In this document: positions 1 to 8,593 of the stretch, in pieces
Position numbering within the stretch: the stretch's first letter is position 1
Layout of the letters: each line of letters begins with the position of its first letter
NCBI RefSeq assembly: GCF_013449725.1
Contig: NZ_JACCFF010000001.1
Span: forward strand, 930,001-994,000
Source: Mycobacteroides sp. LB1
GTDB lineage: Bacteria; Actinomycetota; Actinomycetes; Mycobacteriales; Mycobacteriaceae
Length of the DNA: 64,000 nucleotides
Reading direction: 5' to 3'
Position numbers and translations under genes: made by a program
Notes under the pieces: model-generated
What the model saw: only the letters and a program-made list of their open reading frames with translations
Told to the model about the DNA's origin: nothing
The model's database searches: none

Positions 1-587
1 TGCCCGAATTTCTCGGTGGCCAAGTGCGCGATCTGCGCCAGCCGTCCCTGGCTGCATTTCACCGCCTTGGAGGCGCCGGTCGTGCCGGAGGTGAACAGCA
101 GCAGGAACAACGAATCGGCACCCACCCCAACGGAAACCGTCGCCGCGGTGCGGTTCTCGTCGAGCCGGGCGAGGTACTGGGGGCTGTCGATCACCAGAAA
201 CCGATCTTCGGCAAGGCCGAGATCGAGATGCTGGAGCCGGTCGAGGTGTTCGGTGTCGGTGACGATCAGCTGACAGTCGGTGTGACGAATCTCGGCCACC
301 ATCTCCGCTGCGCCGCGCGTGGGGTTGATACCGACGATGGTGGCCCCGGTCAGCGCGGCACCGCCCAGCCAGAAGACGAAGTCAGGAAGGTTCTCCAACA
401 GCACGCCGATATGAAAGGGGCCCTCGACCCTCAGCTTCTGCGCGAGCGCGGCCCGTGCGGCGGATTCGCCGACGACCTCGTCCCAGGTCCAGTCGCGGTC
501 CCGGGTGCGCAACCCTGGGTTGTTATCGCCGATCCGGTCGAGGAGCATCGTGGCGATATCGGCGCGCGGTGTGGAAGCGTCGGGCAT
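1..587 (-). CDS. acyl-CoA synthetase (FadD family), 5' part only
   Basis: Reading leftward from the ATG ending at 587 gives about 195 residues before the window edge, so only the N-terminal third is present. It belongs to the AMP-forming acyl-CoA ligase family, which activates fatty or other organic acids to CoA thioesters through an acyl-adenylate. Seen in sequence: an early HIGVLLENLPDF stretch typical of FadD N-domains, GINPTRRGA-like text near residue 95, and the phosphate-binding signature LFTSGTTGASKAVK near residue 170. An in-frame TGA lies shortly upstream of this ATG, which fixes the start. It resembles the FadD17/FadD1 branch, but the specificity-determining C-terminal part is missing, so I give no symbol. 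Confidence 0.85.
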   Translation of the reverse strand, partial: MPDASTPRADIATMLLDRIGDNNPGLRTRDRDWTWDEVVGESAARAALAQKLRVEGPFHIGVLLENLPDFVFWLGGAALTGATIVGINPTRGAAEMVAEIRHTDCQLIVTDTEHLDRLQHLDLGLAEDRFLVIDSPQYLARLDENRTAATVSVGVGADSLFLLLFTSGTTGASKAVKCSQGRLAQIAHLATEKFG

Positions 588-865
588 ATCGCCGATGATG
601 CACCCATCAGGTGCCGGTACTCATCGGGCACGAGCTTGGTGATGCTCTGCGCCACGGCGCCCGGATAGATCTGCTTGAGAAACCCGCGGTGACGACATCG
701 CGCTGGTCGAAATGGGACACGATCGTGAAGACAGAGTCAGCGCCCAGTCCGGGCTGTTTGTCCATCTCGTTCTATGTACTTCGATCCAGAACTTCTATTC
801 GACAAAATTTCTGAGAACTCTCTAAGGCCCGTGCGCGTTCTGCCGGGTGGCGCGCGATAGCATCG
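588..865. other. intergenic region between fadD and accD5, with one small ORF
   Basis: This divergent spacer has no convincing gene. On the minus strand a 52-codon ORF (607-765, ATG to TGA) ends 19 bases before the fadD ATG and starts MDKQPGLGADSVF. After codon 28 a neighbouring frame reads more naturally (FLKQIYPGAVAQSITK), which hints at a decayed or frameshifted small gene. I cannot name a family. The right-hand end must hold the accD5 promoter. Confidence 0.3.
858..863 (+). promoter_or_regulatory. candidate -10 box of accD5
   Basis: TAGCAT lies 8 bases before the ATG at 872 and only 2 bases before the GTG at 866. If it is the real -10 box, transcription would begin at about 870, which favours the second start (ATG at 872) on a nearly leaderless mRNA. 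No strong -35 box is seen. Confidence 0.35.
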
Positions 866-2494
866 GTGACCATGACCGAAGCCACGGCCACCACCGAGCC
901 GGATATCCACACCACCGCGGGCAAGCTTGCCGATCTGCGTCGGCGTACCGAGGAAACACTGCATCCGGTTGGTGAGGTCGCCGTCGAGAAGATCCACGCC
1001 AAGGGCAAGCTGACCGCCCGCGAGCGCATCTCCGCGCTGCTCGACGAGGGCTCGTTTGTGGAGCTGGACGCGCTGGCCAAGCACCGCAGCACCAAATTCG
1101 GCCTGGAGTCCAAGCGGCCGCTCGGCGACGGTGTGGTCACCGGCTTCGGCACCATCGACGGCCGCGATGTCTGCATCTTCAGCCAGGACGTCTCGGTATT
1201 CGGCGGCAGCCTCGGTGAGGTGTACGGAGAGAAGATAGTCAAGGTGCAGCAGCTGGCCCTCAAGACCGGCCGCCCGCTGATCGGCATCAACGAGGGCGCT
1301 GGTGCCCGCATCCAGGAGGGTGTCGTCTCCCTCGGCCTGTACAGCCAGATCTTTCACAACAACATCATCGCCTCGGGCGTGATCCCGCAGATCTCGCTGA
1401 TCATGGGGCCGGCCGCCGGTGGGCATGTGTACTCCCCCGCGCTAACCGACTTCATCGTCATGGTCGACCAGACCAGCCAGATGTTCATCACCGGGCCTGA
1501 CGTCATCAAGACCGTCACCGGCGAAGACGTCACCATGGAGGAGCTTGGCGGCGCCCACACCCACGAGGCCAAGTCCGGTACCACGCACTACGTCGCCTCT
1601 GGCGAGCAGGATGCCTTCGACTACGTCCGCGACCTGCTGAGCTACCTGCCCTCGAACAACGCCTCCGAGCCGCCGCGCCATCCCGGCCCCGAACCGACCG
1701 ACGGCGCCATTGAGGACCACCTCACCGAAGAAGACCTCGAGCTGGACACGCTGATCCCAGACTCCCCAAACCAGCCGTACGACATGCACGAGGTCATCAC
1801 CCGCATCCTCGACGATGACGAGTTCCTCGAAGTGCAGGCCGGCTACGCGCAGAACATCGTCATCGGATTCGGACGCGTCGACGGCCGCAGCGTCGGCATC
1901 GTCGCCAACCAGCCCACCCAGTTCGCCGGCTGCCTAGACATCAACGCCTCGGAGAAAGCCGCGCGGTTCATCCGGACCTGCGACTGCTTCGGCATCCCGA
2001 TCATCACCCTGGTGGATGTGCCCGGGTTTCTGCCCGGTACCGAGCAGGAGTACAACGGCATCATCCGCCGCGGCGCCAAGCTGCTGTACGCCTACGGCGA
2101 AGCCACCGTCCCGAAGATCACCGTCATCACCCGTAAGGCCTATGGCGGGGCGTATTGCGTGATGGGATCGAAGGACATGGGCGCCGATGTCAACGTCGCC
2201 TGGCCCACCGCGCAGATCGCCGTCATGGGCGCCTCGGGTGCGGTCGGGTTCGTGTACCGCTCCCAGCTGGGCGAGGCCGCCAAGAGCGGTGAGGATGTCG
2301 ACGCCCTCCGCCTGCAGCTGCAGGCGGAGTACGAGGACACCCTGGTGAACCCGTACGTCGCCGCCGAGCGCGGATACGTCGACGCGGTCATCCCGCCGTC
2401 ACATACCCGCGGTTACATCGTGACGGCACTGCGCCTGCTCGACCGCAAGATCGTGCGGCTCCCACCGAAGAAGCACGGAAACATCCCGCTATGA
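866..2494 (+). CDS. accD5: acyl-CoA carboxylase carboxyltransferase beta subunit AccD5
   Basis: Carboxyltransferase subunit that moves carboxybiotin CO2 from AccA3 to propionyl-CoA (and acetyl-CoA), giving methylmalonyl-CoA for methyl-branched lipid synthesis. The 542-residue product matches mycobacterial AccD5 nearly end to end: [10 protein letters not shown] near residue 50, the oxyanion loop GAGARIQEG near 145, [17 protein letters not shown] near 180, and in the C-terminal half DVPGFLPGT and the [10 protein letters not shown] loop. The family ending LPPKKHG is intact. The start is GTG 866 or ATG 872. The last codons overlap accE5 by four bases (ATGA), so the two are translationally coupled. 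Confidence 0.96.
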   Translation: MTMTEATATTEPDIHTTAGKLADLRRRTEETLHPVGEVAVEKIHAKGKLTARERISALLDEGSFVELDALAKHRSTKFGLESKRPLGDGVVTGFGTIDGRDVCIFSQDVSVFGGSLGEVYGEKIVKVQQLALKTGRPLIGINEGAGARIQEGVVSLGLYSQIFHNNIIASGVIPQISLIMGPAAGGHVYSPALTDFIVMVDQTSQMFITGPDVIKTVTGEDVTMEELGGAHTHEAKSGTTHYVASGEQDAFDYVRDLLSYLPSNNASEPPRHPGPEPTDGAIEDHLTEEDLELDTLIPDSPNQPYDMHEVITRILDDDEFLEVQAGYAQNIVIGFGRVDGRSVGIVANQPTQFAGCLDINASEKAARFIRTCDCFGIPIITLVDVPGFLPGTEQEYNGIIRRGAKLLYAYGEATVPKITVITRKAYGGAYCVMGSKDMGADVNVAWPTAQIAVMGASGAVGFVYRSQLGEAAKSGEDVDALRLQLQAEYEDTLVNPYVAAERGYVDAVIPPSHTRGYIVTALRLLDRKIVRLPPKKHGNIPL

Positions 2495-2790
2495 GTCAAG
2501 AGAGCGCGGAGGACCACGTGACTGACGAAGCCACAGAGATCATTTCCGCCGAACAGGGGCCCGGCACCGAGGACAAGGTCAAGGCCGCCGACATCGAGGT
2601 GGTCAGGGGCAACCCGGCCGATGCGGAGATCGCGGCCCTGGTCGCGGCGCTCAGTGCGCTGGCCTCCAAGGCCGAAGCCGAGAGTCTCACGACGCACAAC
2701 CGCTGGGGCCAACCCGTCGACAAGCTGCGGTATAGCGCACACAGCTGGCAGCTGGTCACCCTGCTCCAGCGCACAAAGCTGGCCCGCTAG
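2491..2790 (+). CDS. accE5: acyl-CoA carboxylase epsilon subunit AccE5
   Basis: Small actinobacterial epsilon subunit of the acyl-CoA carboxylase, known to bind AccD5 and improve assembly with the biotin-carrying AccA3. The 99-residue product has a polar, probably flexible N-terminus (about 1-35), then the family core: [20 protein letters not shown], a helix, and the C-terminal W-x-x-P..LR motif ([17 protein letters not shown]). It overlaps accD5 by four bases. AccA3 is encoded in this window at 17.4-19.2 kb, so all three parts of the enzyme are present. Confidence 0.93.
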   Translation: MSQESAEDHVTDEATEIISAEQGPGTEDKVKAADIEVVRGNPADAEIAALVAALSALASKAEAESLTTHNRWGQPVDKLRYSAHSWQLVTLLQRTKLAR

Positions 2791-2822
2791 ACGCTGTCTC
2801 GCTAGAGAATCGGAGACCGGCT

Positions 2823-4520
2823 GTGCCTGTTCTAGTTCTGGCGTCCGCATCGCCCGCCCGCGAACGGATCTTGGAGCAGGCCGGTCTCAACCCGGTCGTC
2901 ATCGTGTCGCACGTCGACGAACATCTCGTCATGGCGACGCAGCCCTCGGGTATCGCACCGGCCCGCGCCGTCGAGGTGCTGGCCTCCGCCAAGGCCTTTG
3001 ATGTCGCTTCCGGCCTTGCCGGCGAAGTCGCCTCCGATGCGGTGGTGCTGGGCTGCGATTCCATGCTCCTGCTCGACGGCTCGTTACAGGGCAAGCCGGG
3101 CACCGTCGAGGAGGCGCGCCGCCGCTGGGGGCTGATGGCCGGGCGTTCGGCCGAGCTGCTGACCGGGCACTGCCTGATACGGGTCATCGACGGTAAACCG
3201 GTCGCGCGAGTCAGTGAAACACGTTCGACTACAGTGCATTTCGGTAGCCCCTCGGCAGAGGACCTCGACGCGTATCTGGCCACCGGCGAGCCGCTGCAGG
3301 TGGCCGGTGCATTCACTCTCGACGGCCTGGGCAGCTGGTTCGTCGAGGGGATCGACGGCGATCCGTCGAATGTCATCGGCGTCAGTGCGCCCCTGGTCGG
3401 CCGGATGCTGAACAACCTTGGCGTGCCCGTGTCGTCGTTGTGGGTGCGGCACGAAAAACATCTGCCACCCAAGCCGTTCCACCCCGATACGCCCACCGTC
3501 ACGCCGCTGCCCCCGCGCATGGTTCCCGTATTCGATTCACTTGTCATGATCGGGCCAACCCAGCAGCAGGTCTTCAAGGACGCCCACGGCAACCCGATCC
3601 CGCATATGCCGTCCGTCAATGCCAGCTTCCAAACCGTATGCAGTGATGACTCGTTCGATCTCGGGGTGCACACCAACCGGGGAGCCTGCCTCTGGACGGG
3701 CGATTACCTGAACACGGGAGACGGAATCCAGCTGATTCCGGTCGACCCCGCGGAGCCTTCGGTCGCCTTGGGTGGACGTTCCAAACCCCTTGCGCTGCCG
3801 TCGGATGCGCAGGACGGCGCCCGGCTGCTACCCACCGGATCGGCGGAATTGGCGCACCGGTCATTGTTGTTCGCCTCGTGCATTCCGTCTCCTGGATGCA
3901 GCACCTTCGTGTCGGCGAATACCACTGTGTATGACGTGAGCGAGCCGGGTAAAGCCTCGTACCGGCCGATGGGTGTCATGGTCGGTGTCTCACAACCGAG
4001 TGGTGTTTCGATGCCCGGCCGACGGATGCTGGTGGCCGGGAACATCGGAACCGGGCCCTGGGCACCCCGATTTGCTTGGCTCACACCGCCGATCGATAAT
4101 CCGGCGTTCCTGGACTCGTCGGCGTGGGAGAAGATCGGACAGATCGACGGTGGTGGCGACCGCGAGAATCAGTTGTTCGCTCTACCCGCAGGCGGATTCG
4201 GACTGCTTGATTCCAACGGCGCCGGCGACGCGCACATCGGACTCAAACTGTTCCGAACTCCGCAGGAACTGGTCAGCGCACCGATGACGGTGCTGATCCG
4301 CAACGATCCGTCGGACCCTCGGCCCGATGATCCGTTCATCTCCAGGGATGCGCACAAGCTGCTACAGCCCTACGGACCACAAGTGGTCAATGTGACCATG
4401 AATGCCGACGGCACTCAGACTCTGCATTTCCTTGTGAGCCAATGGGTTACCGACCCCACCCGCGCGTACCGCACCATCCTCTACTCGATCGTGCTCACCC
4501 CGGAGTATCTGAGTATTTAA
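2823..4520 (+). CDS. Maf-family nucleotide pyrophosphatase fused to a large C-terminal domain of unknown function
   Basis: Residues 1-208 are a complete Maf/Ham1-type nucleoside triphosphate pyrophosphatase: SASPARERI near 8, the acidic GCDSMLLLDG near 77-86, GKPGTVEEA, and the closing FTLDGLGSWFVEGIDGDPSNVIG. Maf enzymes remove non-canonical or modified (d)NTPs. M. tuberculosis Maf ends at about 222 residues, but here the frame continues without a stop for 355 more residues. First comes a proline-rich linker (about 214-232), then a Gly/Pro/Thr-rich, beta-looking region that I could not assign. It might be a propeller-type domain like DUF4185, but that is a guess. It has no signal peptide or membrane segment. 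An internal ATG at codon 233, just after the linker, could start a separate protein. The start used is GTG. Confidence 0.85.
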   Translation: MPVLVLASASPARERILEQAGLNPVVIVSHVDEHLVMATQPSGIAPARAVEVLASAKAFDVASGLAGEVASDAVVLGCDSMLLLDGSLQGKPGTVEEARRRWGLMAGRSAELLTGHCLIRVIDGKPVARVSETRSTTVHFGSPSAEDLDAYLATGEPLQVAGAFTLDGLGSWFVEGIDGDPSNVIGVSAPLVGRMLNNLGVPVSSLWVRHEKHLPPKPFHPDTPTVTPLPPRMVPVFDSLVMIGPTQQQVFKDAHGNPIPHMPSVNASFQTVCSDDSFDLGVHTNRGACLWTGDYLNTGDGIQLIPVDPAEPSVALGGRSKPLALPSDAQDGARLLPTGSAELAHRSLLFASCIPSPGCSTFVSANTTVYDVSEPGKASYRPMGVMVGVSQPSGVSMPGRRMLVAGNIGTGPWAPRFAWLTPPIDNPAFLDSSAWEKIGQIDGGGDRENQLFALPAGGFGLLDSNGAGDAHIGLKLFRTPQELVSAPMTVLIRNDPSDPRPDDPFISRDAHKLLQPYGPQVVNVTMNADGTQTLHFLVSQWVTDPTRAYRTILYSIVLTPEYLSI

Positions 4521-5173
4521 CCCTCGCCGAATATTTCGGGGCGCGCTGCCAGAGCGCGCCAGTCCTCCGGCGTGCCTAGCAGTGCGAGCGCACTGCGCAG
4601 CATCGCCGCGCGCACGGCCGGACGGCCGGTACGCGGCGTCGAGAGGTACCGATAGCAGCCCGCCTGCATGCTGGCCAGCAGCACACCCAAGGTCTCCACC
4701 CCGGGTGCGGGCCTGCCGCTGGCGACCAGAGCCTGCCGCAGCACCTCGATGAGACGTTCTTCGTATGCTGCCCGCAGCTGACGCGCGGGTGAGGCCGGGT
4801 CGTGTTGTTCGATATGGAAGACAAGCCATGAGTCGCGGCCGCGTTCGGCCGTCTCGAGATACGCGTCAAGACCCGCACTCGCCTTCTCGATCAAATCGCC
4901 GCCGGCATTCACAACCGGCCCCCACTGCGTCAGCAGCTGTTGCTGGCTGTCCATCACCAAGGCTGTGATCACCTGCGCCACACCGTCGAAGAAGGCATAG
5001 AAGGTCGGTTTTGACAGTTCTGCGCGCTCGGCAATACGGGCGACCGTAGTGCCCCGGTAGCCGTGTTCGGCATAGACACCGCCGGCCGCGGCCAGAATAC
5101 GTGCGCGTGTCCTGGCCCGCTGTTCGTCGGTCTGGGGCGGACGGCCCCTGGACCTCCGGGGATTGACAGCCAT
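4517..5173 (-). CDS. TetR family transcriptional regulator
   Basis: Dimeric TetR-type repressor of 218 residues. The N-terminal helix-turn-helix is clear: RARILAAAGGVYAEHGYRGT, then TVARIAERAELSKPTFYAFF at about 42-62. The C-terminal ligand-binding part has no recognisable specificity. It is divergent from the hydrolase-methyltransferase pair that starts at 5246, with 72 bases between them holding a TTAC/GTAA palindrome. The simplest reading is that it controls itself and that pair. Its stop overlaps the maf-fusion stop by four bases, tail to tail. Confidence 0.9.
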   Translation of the reverse strand: MAVNPRRSRGRPPQTDEQRARTRARILAAAGGVYAEHGYRGTTVARIAERAELSKPTFYAFFDGVAQVITALVMDSQQQLLTQWGPVVNAGGDLIEKASAGLDAYLETAERGRDSWLVFHIEQHDPASPARQLRAAYEERLIEVLRQALVASGRPAPGVETLGVLLASMQAGCYRYLSTPRTGRPAVRAAMLRSALALLGTPEDWRALAARPEIFGEG

Positions 5174-5201
5174 CGCTGCGCAGCCTACCTTTCATTTAAT
5201 T

Positions 5202-5215
5202 TTACATCTGAGTAA
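5202..5215. promoter_or_regulatory. TetR-type operator between the TetR gene and the hydrolase gene
   Basis: TTACATCTGAGTAA is a perfect 4-base inverted repeat (TTAC/GTAA) around 6 bases. A second TTAC half-site follows at 5221-5224, giving GTAAGATTATTAC. The repeat overlaps TAAGAT (5213-5218), a plausible -10 box for the rightward gene, so repressor binding would block it. This is inferred from position and symmetry. Confidence 0.5.
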
Positions 5216-5245
5216 GATTATTACAGCACTGGAGGCCGGGAAGGC

Positions 5246-5959
5246 ATGACCGAGGTACACATCCCTACGCCCAACGGCGAGATCAGCGCCATTCTGGAGA
5301 CACCCGCCGGTGCGGGCCCCTGGCCGGCGGTAGTGGTGCTCCATGACATCAGCGGATCCACCCCCGACCTGCGGCGCATCACCAAGAACGTGGCCGCGAA
5401 CGGCTACGTTGCACTGGCGCCCAACCTGTATTCACGCGGCCGGATCCGCTGCATCACAAGAGTCTTGACCAATCTCGCCACCCGGCACGGCAAGGCAGTC
5501 GAAGAGGTGCTGGCCGCCCGCGACTACGTGCGGGCACTGCCGTACACCACATCCGCGGTGGCAGTCGCGGGCTTCTGCATGGGCGGCGGTTTCGCCTTGA
5601 TCACCGCAACAAAGGGATTCGAGGCTGCCGCACCCTTCTACGGCGCAATGCCCGGGCCATACGGGGACCATTTCGAGGAGTCCTGCCCCATCGTCGCGAG
5701 TCTGGGCACGCGGGACCCATTCGTGATCCGGGGTGAGCCCCGGTTGCGGAAGGCACTGGACGCTCACGGCATCCCGCACGACATCAAGAAATACAACGCG
5801 GGACACAGCTTCGCCAACCAACTGCCGATGCAGCCATTGATGCGCATCGCTGGATTCGGATACTCCCCCGAGGCGGAGGCAGACGCATGGCAGCGGGTCT
5901 ATGCCTTCTTCGACGAACATCTTCGCAACGACAAAGAACAGCTGCAGGAGGCCGAATGA
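5246..5959 (+). CDS. dienelactone hydrolase family protein
   Basis: Alpha/beta-hydrolase of the dienelactone hydrolase class, 237 residues. Seen: the early VVLHDISGSTPDLRR loop, the nucleophile elbow GFCMGGGFAL near residue 110 with Cys as nucleophile, and a late NAGHSFANQ segment carrying the catalytic His. The Asp probably sits in LGTRDPFV. Members cleave lactones or small esters; the natural substrate here is unknown. GGAGG followed by GGGAAGG precedes the ATG. Its TGA overlaps the ATG of the methyltransferase, so the two form an operon probably controlled by the divergent TetR. Confidence 0.88.
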   Translation: MTEVHIPTPNGEISAILETPAGAGPWPAVVVLHDISGSTPDLRRITKNVAANGYVALAPNLYSRGRIRCITRVLTNLATRHGKAVEEVLAARDYVRALPYTTSAVAVAGFCMGGGFALITATKGFEAAAPFYGAMPGPYGDHFEESCPIVASLGTRDPFVIRGEPRLRKALDAHGIPHDIKKYNAGHSFANQLPMQPLMRIAGFGYSPEAEADAWQRVYAFFDEHLRNDKEQLQEAE

Positions 5960-6708
5960 TGACCACCGCGACATTGGACCGAATCCGCGATCTTGTCCGG
6001 CCAGACGCGTTGAGCGGCGGCGCGCATTCGGCGGCCGGATACCTGGATCTCCTTCCGCCACCTTCCGATCAACCCCAGCGCGGCGCCCAAATCGCCATGA
6101 ACAATCCCTTGGTGGCCTCGATCTACCAAGGCCCGTGGCGCTGGAGCCAGACCGTCCTCTACACCGGCATCACTCCGTCGGCCGAACGACGCCGTGCTGC
6201 CGAAGCCTTGCAGCTCGGCCCATCGCACCGACTGCTGGACGTCGCCTGTGGTCCCGGGAACTTCACCAAATACTTAGGGCAACAACAGGGGCCAGACGGT
6301 CTGGCGATCGGCCTGGACTTCTCCGAACCCATGCTGCAACGCGCGGTCCGGACCAATGTCGCTGACGGAGTCGGCTACCTACGTGCGGATGCCCGCACGC
6401 TGCCGTTCGATGACGGGAGCTTTGATGCGGTGTGTTGTTTTGCCGCACTGTATTTGGTGCCCGAACCCTTCAAGGTTCTCGACGCGATGATCCGGGTGCT
6501 GGCTCCGGGCGGCCGTATCGCGGTGATGACCAGCTGCACGCGTGGCCCCGTGCTGCTGCGGTCGGTGTCCGCCAAACTGGCAGCGCTGGGCGGCTTACAC
6601 GGCTTTGATCGCTCGGACATCACCTCGGCGTTGCAGAATGCGGGATTCCAGGACATCGATCAGGAAGTCCGCGGCCTATCACAATTCGTGAGCGCCACGA
6701 AGAGTTAG
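5956..6708 (+). CDS. class I SAM-dependent methyltransferase
   Basis: About 250 residues with the UbiE/type-11 fold. Motif I is LLDVACGPGNFTKYL at about 93-107, followed by an acidic GLDFSEPML, RADARTLPFDDGSFDAV (motif II region) and VLAPGGRIAVMT (motif III region). The acceptor cannot be told from the sequence. The start is the ATGATG that overlaps the preceding hydrolase stop; a longer frame upstream would run far into that gene and is unlikely. The end overlaps gntP by four bases, tail to tail. Confidence 0.88.
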   Translation: MMTTATLDRIRDLVRPDALSGGAHSAAGYLDLLPPPSDQPQRGAQIAMNNPLVASIYQGPWRWSQTVLYTGITPSAERRRAAEALQLGPSHRLLDVACGPGNFTKYLGQQQGPDGLAIGLDFSEPMLQRAVRTNVADGVGYLRADARTLPFDDGSFDAVCCFAALYLVPEPFKVLDAMIRVLAPGGRIAVMTSCTRGPVLLRSVSAKLAALGGLHGFDRSDITSALQNAGFQDIDQEVRGLSQFVSATKS

Positions 6709-8087
6709 ACGAACGCGCTCAGCAGCAGAACCATCAAAAAACCGACGACCGAGATCACCGTTTCCATCACGGACCACGACTTGAGCGTCTGGCCCACAGT
6801 CATACCGAAATACTCCTTTACCAACCAGAACCCAGCGTCATTGACGTGGGAGAAGAAGAGCGATCCAGCGCCTATCGCAAGCACCAGCAGCGACACATGC
6901 GCGGTGGACATATCGACCGCGAGTGGGGAGACGATACCGGCGGCGGTGATGGTGGCGACGGTGGCCGACCCGGTGGCCAGTCGAATGAGCACGGCGATAA
7001 GCCAGCCGAGCAATAGCGCGGGGATCTGCCATTTCTCCGACCAGGCGCTTACGGCGTCCCCGACACCCACCTCGATGAGGGTCTGCTTGAATCCGCCTCC
7101 GGCACCGACGATGAAGACGATTCCCGCGATAGGGCCGAGTGACTTCTCGACGATTCCCGAGACACCCACGCGGTCAAGCCCCGAAGCCTTGCCCAGCGTC
7201 ACCATCGCCACGAGCGTCGCCGCCAACAGCGCTACCAGCGGCGTGCCGGCCGTATCGAAAATCCTCTGCACCAACGATTTCGGATTATCGATCACCACAT
7301 CGGAGAGGGCCTTCGCCAACATCAGTGCTACCGGAAGCAAGATCGTCGCCAGTACCGCGGCAACACTTGGAGCGGGTCCCGTGCGCTTGGCCTCGGGCGC
7401 CGTCGCGGTGGGAATCTCCAGTGGCCCCACCCAGCGTTCCGCCACCCGCGCATAGAGGGGCCCCGCCACGATCAAGGTGGGCACCGCCGCCAGGAGACCA
7501 AACGCCAGGGTGACACCCAGATCCGCCTGCAGTGCGTCCACCGCCACCAACGGACCCGGATGCGGCGGAACCAGTCCGTGCAACACAGACAGGCCCGCCA
7601 GCGCAGGGATTCCCACCCGCAGCAGTGGCACGTTTCCCCGACGCGCCACCAAGAGCACGATGGGAATCAGCAGCACAACACCCACTTCGAAGAACAAGGG
7701 CAACCCCAGCACCGCGGCGATCAACGCCACCGCCCACGGCAGCATGCGCGGACCGGAACGCCGCAGCACGGCATCGGCCACGATGTTGGCCCCGCCGGAA
7801 TCGGCCAGCAGACGGCCGAGCATCGCTCCCAGACCGATGAGCAGTCCAACGCCGGCGATGGTCGAACCGAACCCTGTAACAAAGGATCCCAGCAGTTTGT
7901 CGAATGGAACGCTCGCGGTAGCGGCGAGAGCCCCCGATCCCAGCAGTAGCGCCAGGAACGGATGGATCTTGAGGCGGGTGATCAGCAGGATGATCACCCC
8001 GATGCTCAGCACCACCGCGGTGAGTAGTCGAAGATCGCTCGTGGTGTGCGGAATCTTCGACGCCGGGTCGGCAAGAAGCACGTTCAT
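6705..8087 (-). CDS. gntP: gluconate:H+ symporter, GntP family
   Basis: Integral membrane permease of 460 residues with roughly a dozen hydrophobic segments throughout, the usual size for GntP. Family text includes LKIHPFLALLLGSGALAA near 40, GLGAMLGRLLADSGGANIVAD near 85-105, LVPPHPGPLVAVDAL near 155, and SHVNDAGFWLVKEYFGM near the end. It would import gluconate or a related sugar acid. Its ATG overlaps the gluconokinase stop (ATGA), making it the last gene of a five-gene leftward operon; uptake and phosphorylation of gluconate are thus coupled. Confidence 0.92.
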   Translation of the reverse strand: MNVLLADPASKIPHTTSDLRLLTAVVLSIGVIILLITRLKIHPFLALLLGSGALAATASVPFDKLLGSFVTGFGSTIAGVGLLIGLGAMLGRLLADSGGANIVADAVLRRSGPRMLPWAVALIAAVLGLPLFFEVGVVLLIPIVLLVARRGNVPLLRVGIPALAGLSVLHGLVPPHPGPLVAVDALQADLGVTLAFGLLAAVPTLIVAGPLYARVAERWVGPLEIPTATAPEAKRTGPAPSVAAVLATILLPVALMLAKALSDVVIDNPKSLVQRIFDTAGTPLVALLAATLVAMVTLGKASGLDRVGVSGIVEKSLGPIAGIVFIVGAGGGFKQTLIEVGVGDAVSAWSEKWQIPALLLGWLIAVLIRLATGSATVATITAAGIVSPLAVDMSTAHVSLLVLAIGAGSLFFSHVNDAGFWLVKEYFGMTVGQTLKSWSVMETVISVVGFLMVLLLSAFV

Positions 8088-8593
8088 GTGCCGAGCTGCC
8101 TCAATGCCTCTGCTACCAGTTCGTCCGGCCCGGTGCCCACGTCCAGTACGGCTCCTCGCTCATCGGGTTGTAGCGGTTCGAGAATGTCGAACTGTGAGTC
8201 CAACAATGACGTTGGCATGAAATGTCCGGTGCGATGCGACATCCGGTCACCGATCAGAGTCCGATCCCCGGACAGGTGCACAAAGAAGGCATCGGGACAC
8301 CCCGTACGAAGAACGTCGCGGTAACGGCGTTTGAGCGCCGAGCAGGTGACTACTCCACCGGTCCCCTCACGTCCCCGGTCTGACATCCATTCGGCAATCC
8401 GCTGTAGCCACGGCCATCGGTCTGTGTCTTCCAGTGGGATACCCGCCGACATCTTGGCGATGTTGGCCTCCGGGTGGAAGTCGTCCGCCTCCGCATAGGG
8501 CGCATCCAGCCTTTGCGCCAAGAGCCGCGCCACCGTGGTCTTACCGACCCCTGCAACACCCATCACCACAACAACAGGCCTCGCGCGTGTCAC
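8084..8593 (-). CDS. gntK: gluconokinase
   Basis: Phosphorylates D-gluconate to 6-phosphogluconate for the pentose phosphate or Entner-Doudoroff routes. From the GTG at 8593 the product is 169 residues, normal for the family. It has a P-loop GVAGVGKTT at about 13, then AEADDFHPEANIAKMSAGIPL and DTDRWPWL, TCSALKRRYRDVLR, and the C-terminal LLDSQFDILEPL. A longer frame to 8785 lies over the acyl-CoA dehydrogenase gene, so the GTG, which overlaps that gene's TGA as GTGA, is the better start. Confidence 0.92.
   Translation of the reverse strand: MTRARPVVVVMGVAGVGKTTVARLLAQRLDAPYAEADDFHPEANIAKMSAGIPLEDTDRWPWLQRIAEWMSDRGREGTGGVVTCSALKRRYRDVLRTGCPDAFFVHLSGDRTLIGDRMSHRTGHFMPTSLLDSQFDILEPLQPDERGAVLDVGTGPDELVAEALRQLGT

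Noticed and set aside
2756-3676. 306-residue minus-strand ORF over the maf gene
   Set aside because: Arg/Ser/Thr-rich translation without fold signals, fully opposite the well-supported Maf domain; an antisense shadow of GC-rich coding sequence.
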